From JALZAQ01 sp038253885 (lineage in GTDB: Bacteria > Gemmatimonadota > Gemmatimonadetes > Gemmatimonadales > Gemmatimonadaceae), in NCBI GenBank assembly GCA_038253885.1, contig JBBSGP010000001.1, positions 62,001-126,000 on the forward strand: a DNA stretch of 64,000 nt, written 5' to 3'. The stretch's first letter is position 1. Every line of letters begins with the position of its first letter. The notes below the pieces were generated by a model. That model saw only the letters and a program-made list of their open reading frames with translations. It was not told where the DNA came from and made no database searches. This document shows, one piece after another, positions 18,869 to 27,942 of this stretch. Made by a program: the position numbers and the translations under genes.

Positions 18869-20065
18869 GTGATCGGACCCTCCGTCATGTCGCGCCTCTC
18901 CTCGGAGCCGGAGCTCGAGCTGTCGGTCGTCATGCCCTGTCTCAACGAGGCGGACACCCTGGCGAGCTGCATCGACAAGGCGGCACGCGCGATGGCGGGG
19001 GAGGGCATCTCGGGGGAGGTGGTCGTCGCGGACAATGGCAGCACCGACGGCTCGCAGGCGATCGCGACCTCACATGGCGCGCGGGTGGTTGCGGTGCGCG
19101 CCAAGGGATACGGAAACGCTCTCATGGGTGGGATCGCGGCGAGTCGCGGCCGCTGGGTCATCATGGGAGACGCGGACGACAGCTACGACTTTCTCGAGCT
19201 ACCGAGGTTCGTCGCCAAGCTCCGCGACGGATACGATCTGGTGCAGGGTTGCAGGCTGCCGGCGGGCGGGGGACGCGTGCTCCCCGGGGCGATGCCATGG
19301 CTACACCGGTGGATCGGCAATCCCCTGCTCTCCTTCCTCGCGCGTCGCTGGTTCCGGGGCGACACCACGGACGTGTATTGTGGGATGCGCGGCTTCCGGC
19401 GGGATCTCGTCGAGAGGTTGGAGCAGCGATGCACCGGGATGGAATTCGCGACCGAGATGATCATCAAGGCGACTCTCGCCAAGGTGAAGATGGCGGAAGT
19501 GCCGATCACGCTCCATCCCGACGGGCGCGAGGCGCACGCACCGCACCTCAAGACGTTCCGGGATGGCTGGCGGACGCTGCGCCTCTTTCTGCTCTTCAGC
19601 CCCCGCTGGCTCTTTCTCCTGCCCGGCTCTCTGCTGCTGGTGCTCGGCATCGCCGGCTACGCGATCGCGCTGCCGAGCCTCCAGGTAGGAGGGGTGACGT
19701 TCGGCGCGCATACGCTCCTCTTCTCCAGTCTCGCGATGATCTGCGGCTATCAATCGGTGCTGTTTGGCATCTCCGCCAAGACGTTCGCGATCGGGCAGGG
19801 GATGCTCCCGCTCGACGAGCGGATGGCGCGCTTCTACCGCACCCTCGATCTCGAGCGAGCGATCGTGCTCAGCCTCCTGGTGATGGGGGCAGGGATCACG
19901 CTGCTGATCGTATCCGTGAACCACTGGCGAGCGGTCCATTTCGGCGCGCTCGACTATGCGAGGACCATGCGTGTCGCGATCCCCGGTGTGACTCTCACGG
20001 CGATCGGGTTCCAGACACTGCTCTCGAGCTTCTTCGCCAGCGTTCTGGGCATGGGCCGGCGGTGA
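18869..20065 (+). CDS. Family 2 glycosyltransferase with C-terminal membrane region
   Basis: The 398-residue protein has an N-terminal GT-A domain with LSVVMPCLNEADTL, VADNGSTDGS, GDADDSYDF (the DxD metal/nucleotide site) and CGMRGFRRDLV. Three or four membrane segments follow in the C-terminal third. This is the layout of DPM1/polyprenyl-phosphate sugar synthases and related GT2 enzymes, which load a sugar onto a lipid carrier at the inner membrane. Start candidates are GTG 18869 and ATG 18887; the latter trims six residues before the domain. It begins 1 base after the MFS stop and overlaps the next methyltransferase by 4 bases. Confidence 0.87.
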   Translation: MIGPSVMSRLSSEPELELSVVMPCLNEADTLASCIDKAARAMAGEGISGEVVVADNGSTDGSQAIATSHGARVVAVRAKGYGNALMGGIAASRGRWVIMGDADDSYDFLELPRFVAKLRDGYDLVQGCRLPAGGGRVLPGAMPWLHRWIGNPLLSFLARRWFRGDTTDVYCGMRGFRRDLVERLEQRCTGMEFATEMIIKATLAKVKMAEVPITLHPDGREAHAPHLKTFRDGWRTLRLFLLFSPRWLFLLPGSLLLVLGIAGYAIALPSLQVGGVTFGAHTLLFSSLAMICGYQSVLFGISAKTFAIGQGMLPLDERMARFYRTLDLERAIVLSLLVMGAGITLLIVSVNHWRAVHFGALDYARTMRVAIPGVTLTAIGFQTLLSSFFASVLGMGRR

Positions 20066-20706
20066 GCTGGCTCGATCGCGCGCACGGCGGGCTGGTCGCG
20101 CCGCGACGCGTTCGGGTGCTGCGCGACCATCTCGCCTCGATCCTTCCGCCGGGCGTGCGCGTGCTCGACGTCGGCTGCGGCGATGGCGAGCTGGCCGCCG
20201 CGGTCGCGGCGGCGCGACCCGACATCGAGATCCGCGGCATCGACGTACTGGTCCGGAGCGGGACGCGCATCCCCGTCGCTCCCTTCGACGGACGCCACAT
20301 TCCCGATCCAGATTCGAGCTCGGATGTGGTGCTTCTCATGGACGTGCTGCACCACGCCGAGGACCCGGCGGCGTTGCTGCGCGAGGCGGCACGGGTGGCC
20401 CGGCTCGCGGTGATCGTCAAGGATCACGTGCGCGAAGGGTGGCTTGCCGGGACCACGCTGCGGCTCATGGACTGGGTAGGAAATGCGCGACACGGAGTGC
20501 GACTGTCCTATGCCTACTGGTCGAAGGCCGAGTGGGAGCGGGAGCTCGCGCGCGCCGGGCTTCGTGCCGACTGGCGCCTGACCACGCTGGGGCTGTACCA
20601 AGCTCCAGCGAGCTGGGTGTTCGAGCGCGGACTTCATTTCATCGCCAGGCTCCGGCACGACGGCGCGGTCGGGGCGGTTGGCCCGAAACCGGAGCGCACC
20701 TCGTGA
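20062..20706 (+). CDS. Class I SAM-dependent methyltransferase
   Basis: The 214-residue protein starts at the GTG at 20062, which overlaps the stop of the glycosyltransferase (GTGA); the longer open frame upstream is a shadow of that gene. It has motif I VLDVGCGDGELAAAV, an acidic residue after the second strand (IRGIDVLV), and DVVLLMDVLHHAEDP as the later motif. The substrate is unknown; the fold belongs to the Methyltransf_11/25 type acting on small molecules or lipids. Its position suggests modification of the product made by the preceding GT2 enzyme. Its stop overlaps the next gene by 4 bases. Confidence 0.83.
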   Translation: MSWLDRAHGGLVAPRRVRVLRDHLASILPPGVRVLDVGCGDGELAAAVAAARPDIEIRGIDVLVRSGTRIPVAPFDGRHIPDPDSSSDVVLLMDVLHHAEDPAALLREAARVARLAVIVKDHVREGWLAGTTLRLMDWVGNARHGVRLSYAYWSKAEWERELARAGLRADWRLTTLGLYQAPASWVFERGLHFIARLRHDGAVGAVGPKPERTS

Positions 20707-21383
20707 AAGCATCAGCGGCGCTCGCTCCGTCGACGACCGCGTGGGAAGCCGCATACGCTCGCTTCGAGACGCCGGAGCAAGAGGTGCGCAAGTTCGAGCG
20801 CCGCTTGCGCGCTCTCGGAGCTGACGAGTGGCAGAAGTCGGATCGCGCCGTGGAGCTCTTCTGCGGTCGGGGTAGCGGGCTTCACGCCCTACATCGTCTC
20901 GGCTTCATGCGCATCGCCGGCCTGGATCTGTCGCCGGCCCTGCTCGAGCGCTATCGAGGCGAGGATCCGCTCATCGCCGCGGACTGTCGTCAGCTGCCCC
21001 TCGCCAGCGAGTCGTGCGGCCTGGCCATCGTGCAGGGGGGCCTGCACCATCTGCCGGAGCTACCAGCCGATCTCGAGCGCTCGCTCGCCGAGGTCCATCG
21101 CGTGCTGCGGCCCGGCGCACGGCTCGTCGTGGTCGAGCCCTGGCTCACACCCTTTCTGCACATCGTGCATGCCGTCGCGACGCGTCGCGTCGTGAGGCGA
21201 TTGTGGGGGAAGATCGATGCGCTGGCGACGATGATCGAGAACGAACGGGAGACCTACGAGCGATGGCTGGCGGCGCCCGCCATGGTGGATCGCGCGGTGG
21301 AGCGTTGGTTCGATGTCGATCAACGGTCGGCGCGGTGGGGAAAGCTGATGCTTGTCGGCAGGCGGCGAGAGACGACGAGCTGA
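20703..21383 (+). CDS. Second class I SAM-dependent methyltransferase
   Basis: The 226-residue protein starts with GTG at 20703, overlapping the previous stop. Motif I is AVELFCGRGSGLHALHRLG, followed by IAGLDLSPALLERY, AADCRQLPLAS and IVQGGLHHLPELP, then VHRVLRPGARLVVVEPW, all typical of Methyltransf_11. It is the last gene of the tightly packed run that begins with the BMP binding protein and converges on the gamma-glutamyltransferase gene. The substrate is unknown. It is not a close copy of the preceding methyltransferase: motifs differ in sequence throughout. Confidence 0.83.
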   Translation: MKASAALAPSTTAWEAAYARFETPEQEVRKFERRLRALGADEWQKSDRAVELFCGRGSGLHALHRLGFMRIAGLDLSPALLERYRGEDPLIAADCRQLPLASESCGLAIVQGGLHHLPELPADLERSLAEVHRVLRPGARLVVVEPWLTPFLHIVHAVATRRVVRRLWGKIDALATMIENERETYERWLAAPAMVDRAVERWFDVDQRSARWGKLMLVGRRRETTS

Positions 21384-21405
21384 GAATTCCCGCGCCTGGC
21401 TCCGC

Positions 21406-23367
21406 TCACCACGCGATGCCGTAGTCTTCCCCGTGATTGCTGGACCCTCCCCAGAGGGTGCCATGCTTTCGGTCGAAGAAGATGGCGTTGATGGGTCCTG
21501 ACGTGCGCTCAGCGAAATCCAGCGTGTAGCCCATCTGACGCAGCGCGTCGCGCGTGGCCGATGGAAGCGATGTCGCCACGAGCATGCGTCCCGGCCGGGA
21601 CTCGTGAGCCCCGAAGGAAGAGCGCATCTGGTAGCTGTTGATGTTCGGGGCCTCGGTGGCCTGCTGCACCGTCATCCCGAATTCCACAACGTTCAGGAAG
21701 AACTGGAGAAGGTTCTCGTCCTGCGAGTCGCCTCCTTGCACGGCGAAGGCGAGGAACGGCACGCCGTCCTTGAGGGCCAGCGTCGGGGTCAGAGTGACGC
21801 GGGGATGCTTCCCGGGCTCGATGACATTGAACGGCCCATCCTTCTGCTCCGTCACGAAGCTCTGCGCGCGCTGGCTGAGCCCGATGCCAGTACGGCCGGC
21901 GATCACGGCAGGCACCCATCCACCGCTGGGTGTGACGGAAACGACCCATCCCTCCTCGTCCGCCGCCTCGATGGAGGTCGTGCCACGGTAGAACGCGTCC
22001 ACGAAGGCCGAGTCCGACTCCGGTGCCGGGATCACCTTGTCCTGCTGTCCGCCCTTCGGCACGGAATCGGGTCGCACGAAGTCGCTCACCTTCCACCGAG
22101 CGAGAAGCGATGAGAACGGATTCGATCCGTTCTGGAAGGGGTACGGGTCGCCCGGTTTCACGGTCGGATCGTTCTTGCTCCAATCGATCTGCGCGTAGCG
22201 GGTCCTGGCGTATTCCTTCGACAGGAGCCCTTTCACCGGCTCCTCCGGCGGGAAGTACGGGTCGCCGTAGTAGAAGTCGCGATCCGCGAACGCGAGATTC
22301 ATCGACTGATAGAGGGCGTGGATGTAGCGGGGCGAGTTGTAGCCCATCCCGCTCACATCCGCGTTCTCGAGGATGTTGAGCGCCTGCAGCATCGCCGGCC
22401 CCTGCTCCCACGCGGGGAGCTTGTAGACATCGATGCCTCGGTAGCTGGTGTGGAGCGGCTCCTCGATGCGCACCTTCCAGCTCGCCAGGTCCTGCATCGT
22501 GATGAGACCGCTGTCTTCCTGCACGCCGCGCACGAGATCGATCGCGATGTCCCCCCTGTAGAAGCGGTCGTACGCGGCGTAGATCGCGTCACGACGGCTC
22601 TTTCCCGAAGCCAGCGCTTGCTGCTCGGCTTCGACGAGCTTGCGCCATGTCGTCGCGAGATCCTTCTGCACGAAGAGCTCGCCCGCCTCCGGGGCCTCTC
22701 TTCTCTCGCCCGGGTGAGTGAGCATGATCGCCGGCGCGTACTTCCAGCGCTTGATCCACCCCTTGTTCCGCTCGATGGTGTTGGCCAGCTGCGCCTCGAT
22801 GGCGTAGCCGTCCGCCATCTGGATGGCCGGCGCCAGAATCTGCTTGAGCGACAGTCGGCCGTACTCGGCGAGCATCGTCAACAGCCCACCGACAGTGCCC
22901 GGTGTGACGGCGGCGAGCGGACCGTACTCGGGCGGAAAGCTGTAGCCCTTACCGCGGTAGAATGCGGCCGTGGCGCCGGACGGAGCGACGCCGAGTGCAT
23001 TGATGCCGATCACCTTGCCGGTCTTTGGATTGAAGATCAGCGCCTGAGTCTCACCGCCGCAGGAGAGCGTGTCCCACATCGTACATCCGGCGGCGAGCAT
23101 CGCCGCCGCCGCATCCACCGCGTTCCCGCCGGCCTGGAAAGCCATCGCTCCCGTCGTCGCCGACAGCGGCTTGCCGGTGACGGCCAGCCAATGCTTTCCG
23201 TGAAGGGGCGGCTTCTCGGTTTGGGACAGGCGGGGATCGGCCGATTGCACCGGCTGGCCAGGATTCGTTCCGCTGCGCTGAGCGTGCAGCAGAGAGGTCG
23301 CGAGCGACAACGCCAGGAAGCTGATCGCGATGCCCGGCCGACGTGTGGAGCGACGAGTTGGTGACAT
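21406..23367 (-). CDS. ggt: Exported gamma-glutamyltransferase family protein
   Basis: The 653-residue protein starts best at the ATG at 23367, giving a signal peptide that ends near LLHAQ; the frame is open up to 23448. Family blocks are GGNAVDAAAAM, DTLSCGGETQALIF and a long large-subunit region. The nucleophile-bearing block begins TTSIEAADEEGWVVSVTPSGGW, the place where GGT precursors cleave before a Thr. In well-studied GGTs this block reads TTH with later Asn and Ser residues, so several positions differ here. It probably hydrolyses gamma-glutamyl or related amides in the periplasm, but the exact substrate is uncertain. Confidence 0.82.
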   Translation of the reverse strand: MSPTRRSTRRPGIAISFLALSLATSLLHAQRSGTNPGQPVQSADPRLSQTEKPPLHGKHWLAVTGKPLSATTGAMAFQAGGNAVDAAAAMLAAGCTMWDTLSCGGETQALIFNPKTGKVIGINALGVAPSGATAAFYRGKGYSFPPEYGPLAAVTPGTVGGLLTMLAEYGRLSLKQILAPAIQMADGYAIEAQLANTIERNKGWIKRWKYAPAIMLTHPGERREAPEAGELFVQKDLATTWRKLVEAEQQALASGKSRRDAIYAAYDRFYRGDIAIDLVRGVQEDSGLITMQDLASWKVRIEEPLHTSYRGIDVYKLPAWEQGPAMLQALNILENADVSGMGYNSPRYIHALYQSMNLAFADRDFYYGDPYFPPEEPVKGLLSKEYARTRYAQIDWSKNDPTVKPGDPYPFQNGSNPFSSLLARWKVSDFVRPDSVPKGGQQDKVIPAPESDSAFVDAFYRGTTSIEAADEEGWVVSVTPSGGWVPAVIAGRTGIGLSQRAQSFVTEQKDGPFNVIEPGKHPRVTLTPTLALKDGVPFLAFAVQGGDSQDENLLQFFLNVVEFGMTVQQATEAPNINSYQMRSSFGAHESRPGRMLVATSLPSATRDALRQMGYTLDFAERTSGPINAIFFDRKHGTLWGGSSNHGEDYGIAW

Positions 23368-23444
23368 GCTGGGCCTGGGACGGCAGAGGGTCGAATGGAG
23401 GGAGAGCACGGCCCCGGCCAAGGATCCCGAGCCGCGATGTGCGT

Positions 23445-24788
23445 TCAATGTGCGCTGGGAGGCACGGCGTCACCACTCCGTGTGATGAGCCGCGCGCCCC
23501 TCTCGTAGGTGAAGTACGCGAACGCCCACTGCACGAGCACACTCAGGCGATTCCGGAAACCCGCGAGATAGAGAATGTGCACGAACAGCCAGAGCCACCA
23601 CGCTGGTCGCCCGGTGACGTGCAGTCCGCTGAAATCCGCCACCGCTTTCCTGCGCCCGATGGTCGCGAGATTCCCCTTGTCCCGATAGCGGAACGGCTTT
23701 CGCGCCTCGGCGCGCAGGCTGCGGATGATGTTCCTGGCGGCAGAGCGCCCTTCCTGCATCGCCGCGGGCGCGACTCCCGGCACGAGGCTGCCATCGGCCC
23801 GATGCACGGCCGCGAGATCGCCCACCACGAAGATTTCCGGGTGTCCCGGCACGGAGAGGTCCGCCTCCACCATCACGCGTCCCGCCTGATCGAGCGGCGC
23901 GCCGAGTGACTGCGCCAGCGGCGACGCCTGATTTCCAGCCGCCCAGAAGACGGTGTGCGCAGCGATTCGCTCGTCACCCAGATGGACTGCGTCTCGCTCG
24001 ATGCGCGTCACCAGCGCTCCGGTTCGCACCTCCACACCTAGCTGCTCGAGGTCGGCACGCGCGTGGCGGGAGAGCTCCTCCGGGAAAGCCGGGAGTACGC
24101 GCGCTCCAGCCTCGAGGAGGAGCACGCGTGTTCGATCAGTGTCGACGCGGCGAAAGTCCTTACGCATCGCCTTGCGAATGACGTCGGGGAGCATGCCGGC
24201 GAGCTCCACCCCTGTCGGCCCGCCGCCCACGATCACGAACGTCAGCAGAGCCGCCTGCGACTCGACGTCGTCTATTTTCTCCGCATTCTCGAACGCCATG
24301 AGGAAGCGCTCCCGGATGTCCCGGGCGTCCTCGATGCTCTTGAGACCGGGTGCCAGCGCCTCCCATTCCGGGTGGGCGAAGTACGAGTGCCGAGCGCCGG
24401 CGGCCACCACGAGGTAGTCGTACGGAGTCTCCCTCGACCCCCGCTCCGAGATGACCACTCGCCGCGCTGGATCGACGCGATCGACCTCGGAGAGGAGGAC
24501 GCTCGTGTTCTCCTGCTTGCGCAGCAGATGGCGGATGGGGGAAATGATGTCGGTCGGCGCGAGCACGGCGGTCGCCACCTGATAGAGGAGTGGCTGAAAG
24601 AGGTGATGGTTCGTCCGGTCGAGCACCGTCACGGTCGCCCTGGCGCGCCGGAGCGCACTCGCGGCGTAGAGACCCGCGAAGCCCCCTCCGATGATCACCA
24701 CACGCGGCCGTTGCGGCGCTCGCGCGCCAGTCGTCGAACGCTCGACGACGGCCATCGCCCCGCTGTCTCCCGATGCTGTCTCAGCCAT
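23445..24788 (-). CDS. ndh: Type II NADH:quinone oxidoreductase (NDH-2)
   Basis: The 447-residue flavoprotein has two Rossmann nucleotide sites: VVIIGGGFAGLYAA for FAD near the N-terminus and FVIVGGGPTGVELAGML for NADH in the middle. The FAD-contacting Asp lies in EIFVVGDLAAV. A C-terminal stretch WWLWLFVHILYLAGFRNRL should bind the membrane. This is the usual architecture of NDH-2, which feeds electrons from NADH to quinone without pumping protons. I prefer the ATG at 24788; a GTG one codon earlier is possible. With cytochrome bd, also in this window, it could form a short respiratory chain. Confidence 0.92.
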   Translation of the reverse strand: MAETASGDSGAMAVVERSTTGARAPQRPRVVIIGGGFAGLYAASALRRARATVTVLDRTNHHLFQPLLYQVATAVLAPTDIISPIRHLLRKQENTSVLLSEVDRVDPARRVVISERGSRETPYDYLVVAAGARHSYFAHPEWEALAPGLKSIEDARDIRERFLMAFENAEKIDDVESQAALLTFVIVGGGPTGVELAGMLPDVIRKAMRKDFRRVDTDRTRVLLLEAGARVLPAFPEELSRHARADLEQLGVEVRTGALVTRIERDAVHLGDERIAAHTVFWAAGNQASPLAQSLGAPLDQAGRVMVEADLSVPGHPEIFVVGDLAAVHRADGSLVPGVAPAAMQEGRSAARNIIRSLRAEARKPFRYRDKGNLATIGRRKAVADFSGLHVTGRPAWWLWLFVHILYLAGFRNRLSVLVQWAFAYFTYERGARLITRSGDAVPPSAH

Positions 24789-24921
24789 CACACTGGCACC
24801 CCCTCCCGCGACCCATCGATTGCCCCTCTCCCCACACCGTCAGATCCCGGACATCCGGAGCCCCACCACCGGGGACGATCCTACGCCGCCCGACGCGCGC
24901 GCGCGAGCCGGAGTCCAGCCC

Positions 24922-26919
24922 GTGGCGGTCGTGATCGCGGTCATCGCCGCCGTGCTGGCGTTCCTCCCGCTAGCCAACCGGATGTCCAACGGCGCCGCTG
25001 CCCCATGGTTCCCCGCCCTGTTGTCGTACTGGGGATGGGGCACGATCCTCGTTGGCGGTGCAGCGCTCGTGATCGCTCTTCTCTCTCGCAATATCGATTC
25101 GCTCTGGCCGGTGACTCTGGTGAGCGGCCTGCGCACGTTCTTCATCGGATCGCCGACGCGGACGGTGCTGCTCATCGCCGCCCTCGCGGGTGCCTGCTAT
25201 CTCGCCGTCTCGCTGATCACCTTCGGGGGCCGCCCCCTCCACATCGACGAGCTCGCGCAGCTGCAGCAGGCCCGCATCTTTGCCAGCGGTGCTCTCTGGC
25301 GCTCGGCGCCGGCGCATCCCGAGTTCTTCGGCAGCATGCACATGATCGACAGCCTGGGGCGCGTCTACTCGCAGTACCCGGCGGGAGGCCCAGCCCTGCT
25401 GGCGCTCGGCGTCCTCGCTCACGCCGCATGGGCCGTCGTGCCCATGTGCGGCGTGATCGGGGTGCTCGCGTTCGCCGCCTATCTGCGCATCGCTGAGCCA
25501 CGGAGCGGCGTCGGCCTTCTCGCCACCGCTCTGTTCGCCTTCGCGCCATTCGTGATCTTCATGTCGGGCACCGAGCTCAACCACGGTCCTCTGCTGATGT
25601 GGGTAGCCATCGCGATCGCGTGCGTCGCTCGCGTCGTCGCCTCGGCGGAGCCGCTTCCCTGGTGGGCGTTCGCGTGCGGCCTCGCGTTCGGCGCCGCCGC
25701 GACGGTGCGTCCAGGAGACGCGGTGGCATTCGCTGTCCCCGCCGCTGTCTGGTTTCTCGCCCGCGCCGTCAAGGATCGGGCGCGGTGGACTGACGTGCTG
25801 TGCGCCGGCGCTGGCCTCGCGCTTCCGTTGGCGATCCTCCTCTGGGTGAACCTTCGAACCACCGGCGCGCCGCTGCGATTCGGTTACGAGGTCATGTGGG
25901 GACCCGGCCAGGCCCCGGGCTTCCACGTGGATCCGTTCGGCGACCCGCACACCCCGATGCGCGGCCTCCGCTTCATCAGCCTCTACTTCATGCGGCTGCA
26001 GATGTACGTGTTCGAGGCGCCGATCCCATCGCTTCTCCCGGCCATCCTCGCGCTGGCCCTCGCCATCCGCCTGGACGCCTTCGACCGCTACCTGCTCGCG
26101 GCCAGCGGCCTGCTGGTGCTCCTCTATTTCGGGTACTTCTTCGACGGATTCTATCCCGGGCCGCGTTACGTCTATCCGCTGATGCTTCCGATCGCGCTCT
26201 GGACGGCTCGGCTGCCGCGCATCGTTCGCGATCGCTTCGCGTCTCCGCTCCCGTACCGCGGCGTCGCTTACGGCTACCTGCTCGCGGGCGGGATGGCTCT
26301 CGCTGGCGGCGTGCCGAGTCGCGTGCATCAGTATGCGGGAATGCTGCCGCCCATGCGCTGGAATCCGGATGCGGCTTCCGCATCGACGGGCGTGCACGAC
26401 GCGCTGGTATTCGTGAGAGTGAGCTGGGGCGCCGAGATCATCGTCCGTCTCTGGGCCCTCGGCGTGCCGCGCGGCATCGTCGAGCAGCTCTATCGCCACG
26501 TGGACAGCTGCCTCCTCGATCAGACGGCGACGCGACTCGAGCGCACCGGCGTTCGCGGGTCGGCCGCCGCCGACGCCCTGCGACCGCTTCTTCGCGATTC
26601 GGCGCGGGTCGCACCGTCAACGGTGTCTCCAGACCACAGCGAGCGCGTCGAGGAGAACGCCACGTACACTCCGGGGTGCGTCTCCCACATCAGAGATGAC
26701 CGTCGCGGATTCACCGTCTATCCGCCGGTGCTCCTCGCCGAGAAGGGGAACAACGTGTGGGCGTACGACCTGCGGGGACGTGACACCCTCCTGCTCGCGC
26801 AATACCCGAGTCGTCCCGTCTACCTCCTCAGCCCCGAGAGCGCCGATGCGAGCGCCCGACTGCGCTTTCTGCCGCTGTCGCGCGATTCACTCTGGCAGTC
26901 CGCGCGGCGCGGCGACTGA
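24922..26919 (+). CDS. Large membrane glycosyltransferase, GT39-like
   Basis: The protein is about 665 residues with roughly ten to twelve membrane segments in the first two-thirds. A first-loop motif IDELAQLQQARIFASGALW has the acidic pair typical of GT-C fold enzymes of the GT39/PMT group, and a QYPAGGPALLALG block follows. The last 180 residues are probably periplasmic. The start is uncertain: GTG 24922 just before the first helix is my choice, with GTG 24931 and ATG 24979 as others; the open frame reaches into the antisense of ndh. The substrate is unknown, and no adjacent sugar-nucleotide genes point to one. Confidence 0.75.
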   Translation: MAVVIAVIAAVLAFLPLANRMSNGAAAPWFPALLSYWGWGTILVGGAALVIALLSRNIDSLWPVTLVSGLRTFFIGSPTRTVLLIAALAGACYLAVSLITFGGRPLHIDELAQLQQARIFASGALWRSAPAHPEFFGSMHMIDSLGRVYSQYPAGGPALLALGVLAHAAWAVVPMCGVIGVLAFAAYLRIAEPRSGVGLLATALFAFAPFVIFMSGTELNHGPLLMWVAIAIACVARVVASAEPLPWWAFACGLAFGAAATVRPGDAVAFAVPAAVWFLARAVKDRARWTDVLCAGAGLALPLAILLWVNLRTTGAPLRFGYEVMWGPGQAPGFHVDPFGDPHTPMRGLRFISLYFMRLQMYVFEAPIPSLLPAILALALAIRLDAFDRYLLAASGLLVLLYFGYFFDGFYPGPRYVYPLMLPIALWTARLPRIVRDRFASPLPYRGVAYGYLLAGGMALAGGVPSRVHQYAGMLPPMRWNPDAASASTGVHDALVFVRVSWGAEIIVRLWALGVPRGIVEQLYRHVDSCLLDQTATRLERTGVRGSAAADALRPLLRDSARVAPSTVSPDHSERVEENATYTPGCVSHIRDDRRGFTVYPPVLLAEKGNNVWAYDLRGRDTLLLAQYPSRPVYLLSPESADASARLRFLPLSRDSLWQSARRGD

Positions 26920-26938
26920 CCACCTCGATTCGACAAGC

Positions 26939-27385
26939 TCAGGCCCTCAAGTAGTCTGGCCGCCATTGGGAGATGAGCGCCTTGATGGCGCGCGGGTCGG
27001 TCAGCTTCTCCGCCAACACCCGTCGGGTGAGCTCCGGCAGCTCGCCGTCGGAGGCGAACCGCAGCGCCACCAGCTGGCGCGGCGTGAGCTCGTCGATGCG
27101 CGGTTGCAGATCAGGAGGCAGCAAGCGGGCGAGCCGGAGACGCTCCTCGAGGCGGATCACCCGGTCCTGCACCGTCACCGGAAACTGCCGCACATACCAG
27201 AATAGCTGGAGGAGGAGGACGGCCACGAGGAGCATCTTGGCGCTGTCGGCGCCCGGTCGCACGACGAGCCGATAGATGCTCCAGATCAGGTTCACGAGAG
27301 CCAATGTGCCAGCGACGAAGTGAAAGCCAGGGACCCAGCGGGTGTGCTTGTCCGCGCTCTGGGGGACCATGAACGGTGCTGTCAT
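26939..27385 (-). CDS. DUF6526-like small membrane protein
   Basis: The 148-residue protein (from ATG 27385; ATG 27370 also possible) has two membrane segments, about residues 23-42 and 50-68. A cytoplasmic helical tail follows with IRLEERLRLARLLP and LTPRQLVALRFASDGELP. This resembles the DUF6526 family found in Gemmatimonadota, Bacteroidota and Acidobacteriota, whose function is not known. It lies 31 bases downstream of the PilZ gene on the same strand and converges on the GT39-like gene. Confidence 0.72.
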   Translation of the reverse strand: MTAPFMVPQSADKHTRWVPGFHFVAGTLALVNLIWSIYRLVVRPGADSAKMLLVAVLLLQLFWYVRQFPVTVQDRVIRLEERLRLARLLPPDLQPRIDELTPRQLVALRFASDGELPELTRRVLAEKLTDPRAIKALISQWRPDYLRA

Positions 27386-27416
27386 TCGCGGTGATCTCGG
27401 GAAAGGGAAGACGGCG

Positions 27417-27779
27417 TCATCGCGCCTCGTGATCGTGCCTCGTCTCCGGCGGTTGTTCCCGGGAGATTCCACGGAGACGGCGCTGCTCGGCCTCGATCAG
27501 CTCCGGAGAAAGCCAGAGACCGGTGAACTCGACGCCGACGGACTGGTTCTGGACTCGGACGACGACACCCTCCACCGACGCCAGCGCGCCACTGGGAAAA
27601 CGGATCGTCGCGATGATCTCGGACCCGACCGCTGGCGCGGGCTCATCATCCAGGCGGTAGCGCAGCCCGCGCTCCGAGCAGTCCAGCACCTCGGCCACGC
27701 GCTCACCCAACGCGAGAACGGGACGGGCACCGCTCGCGAAGTCGAGCCGTGGTGCCGCGCGCCTCTCGGAGAAGTCCAT
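27417..27779 (-). CDS. PilZ domain protein
   Basis: The 120-residue protein is essentially a single PilZ domain. It keeps both cyclic-di-GMP contact motifs: RRAAPR near the N-terminus (RxxxR) and LDCSERG about 25 residues on (the D/NxSxxG motif). By family knowledge it should bind c-di-GMP, though no cyclase or phosphodiesterase is in the window. It has no membrane segment and no fused output domain, so it would act by protein contact. It is the first gene of a two-gene unit with the DUF6526-like protein. The 163 bases before the S9 peptidase gene must hold the divergent promoters; I see no clear boxes there. Confidence 0.82.
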   Translation of the reverse strand: MDFSERRAAPRLDFASGARPVLALGERVAEVLDCSERGLRYRLDDEPAPAVGSEIIATIRFPSGALASVEGVVVRVQNQSVGVEFTGLWLSPELIEAEQRRLRGISREQPPETRHDHEAR

Positions 27780-27942
27780 GGTTGACGCTATCGCGTCCGG
27801 CGATCACGCGCCAGCCGAACTCACAACACGCCGGCGCTCTCCTGGCGCGCCGGCTGACGCGAAGCCAGCGTTCTCACAGCCCCGACCGTAAAGAAAGAGC
27901 CGCGTCGATCCCGCCGTCCGTTCCCCTCCCGTTGGAGCTTGC

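Noticed and set aside
27782..27815. TTGACG as a -35 box before the S9 peptidase gene
   Set aside because: No matching -10 sequence at the proper distance.
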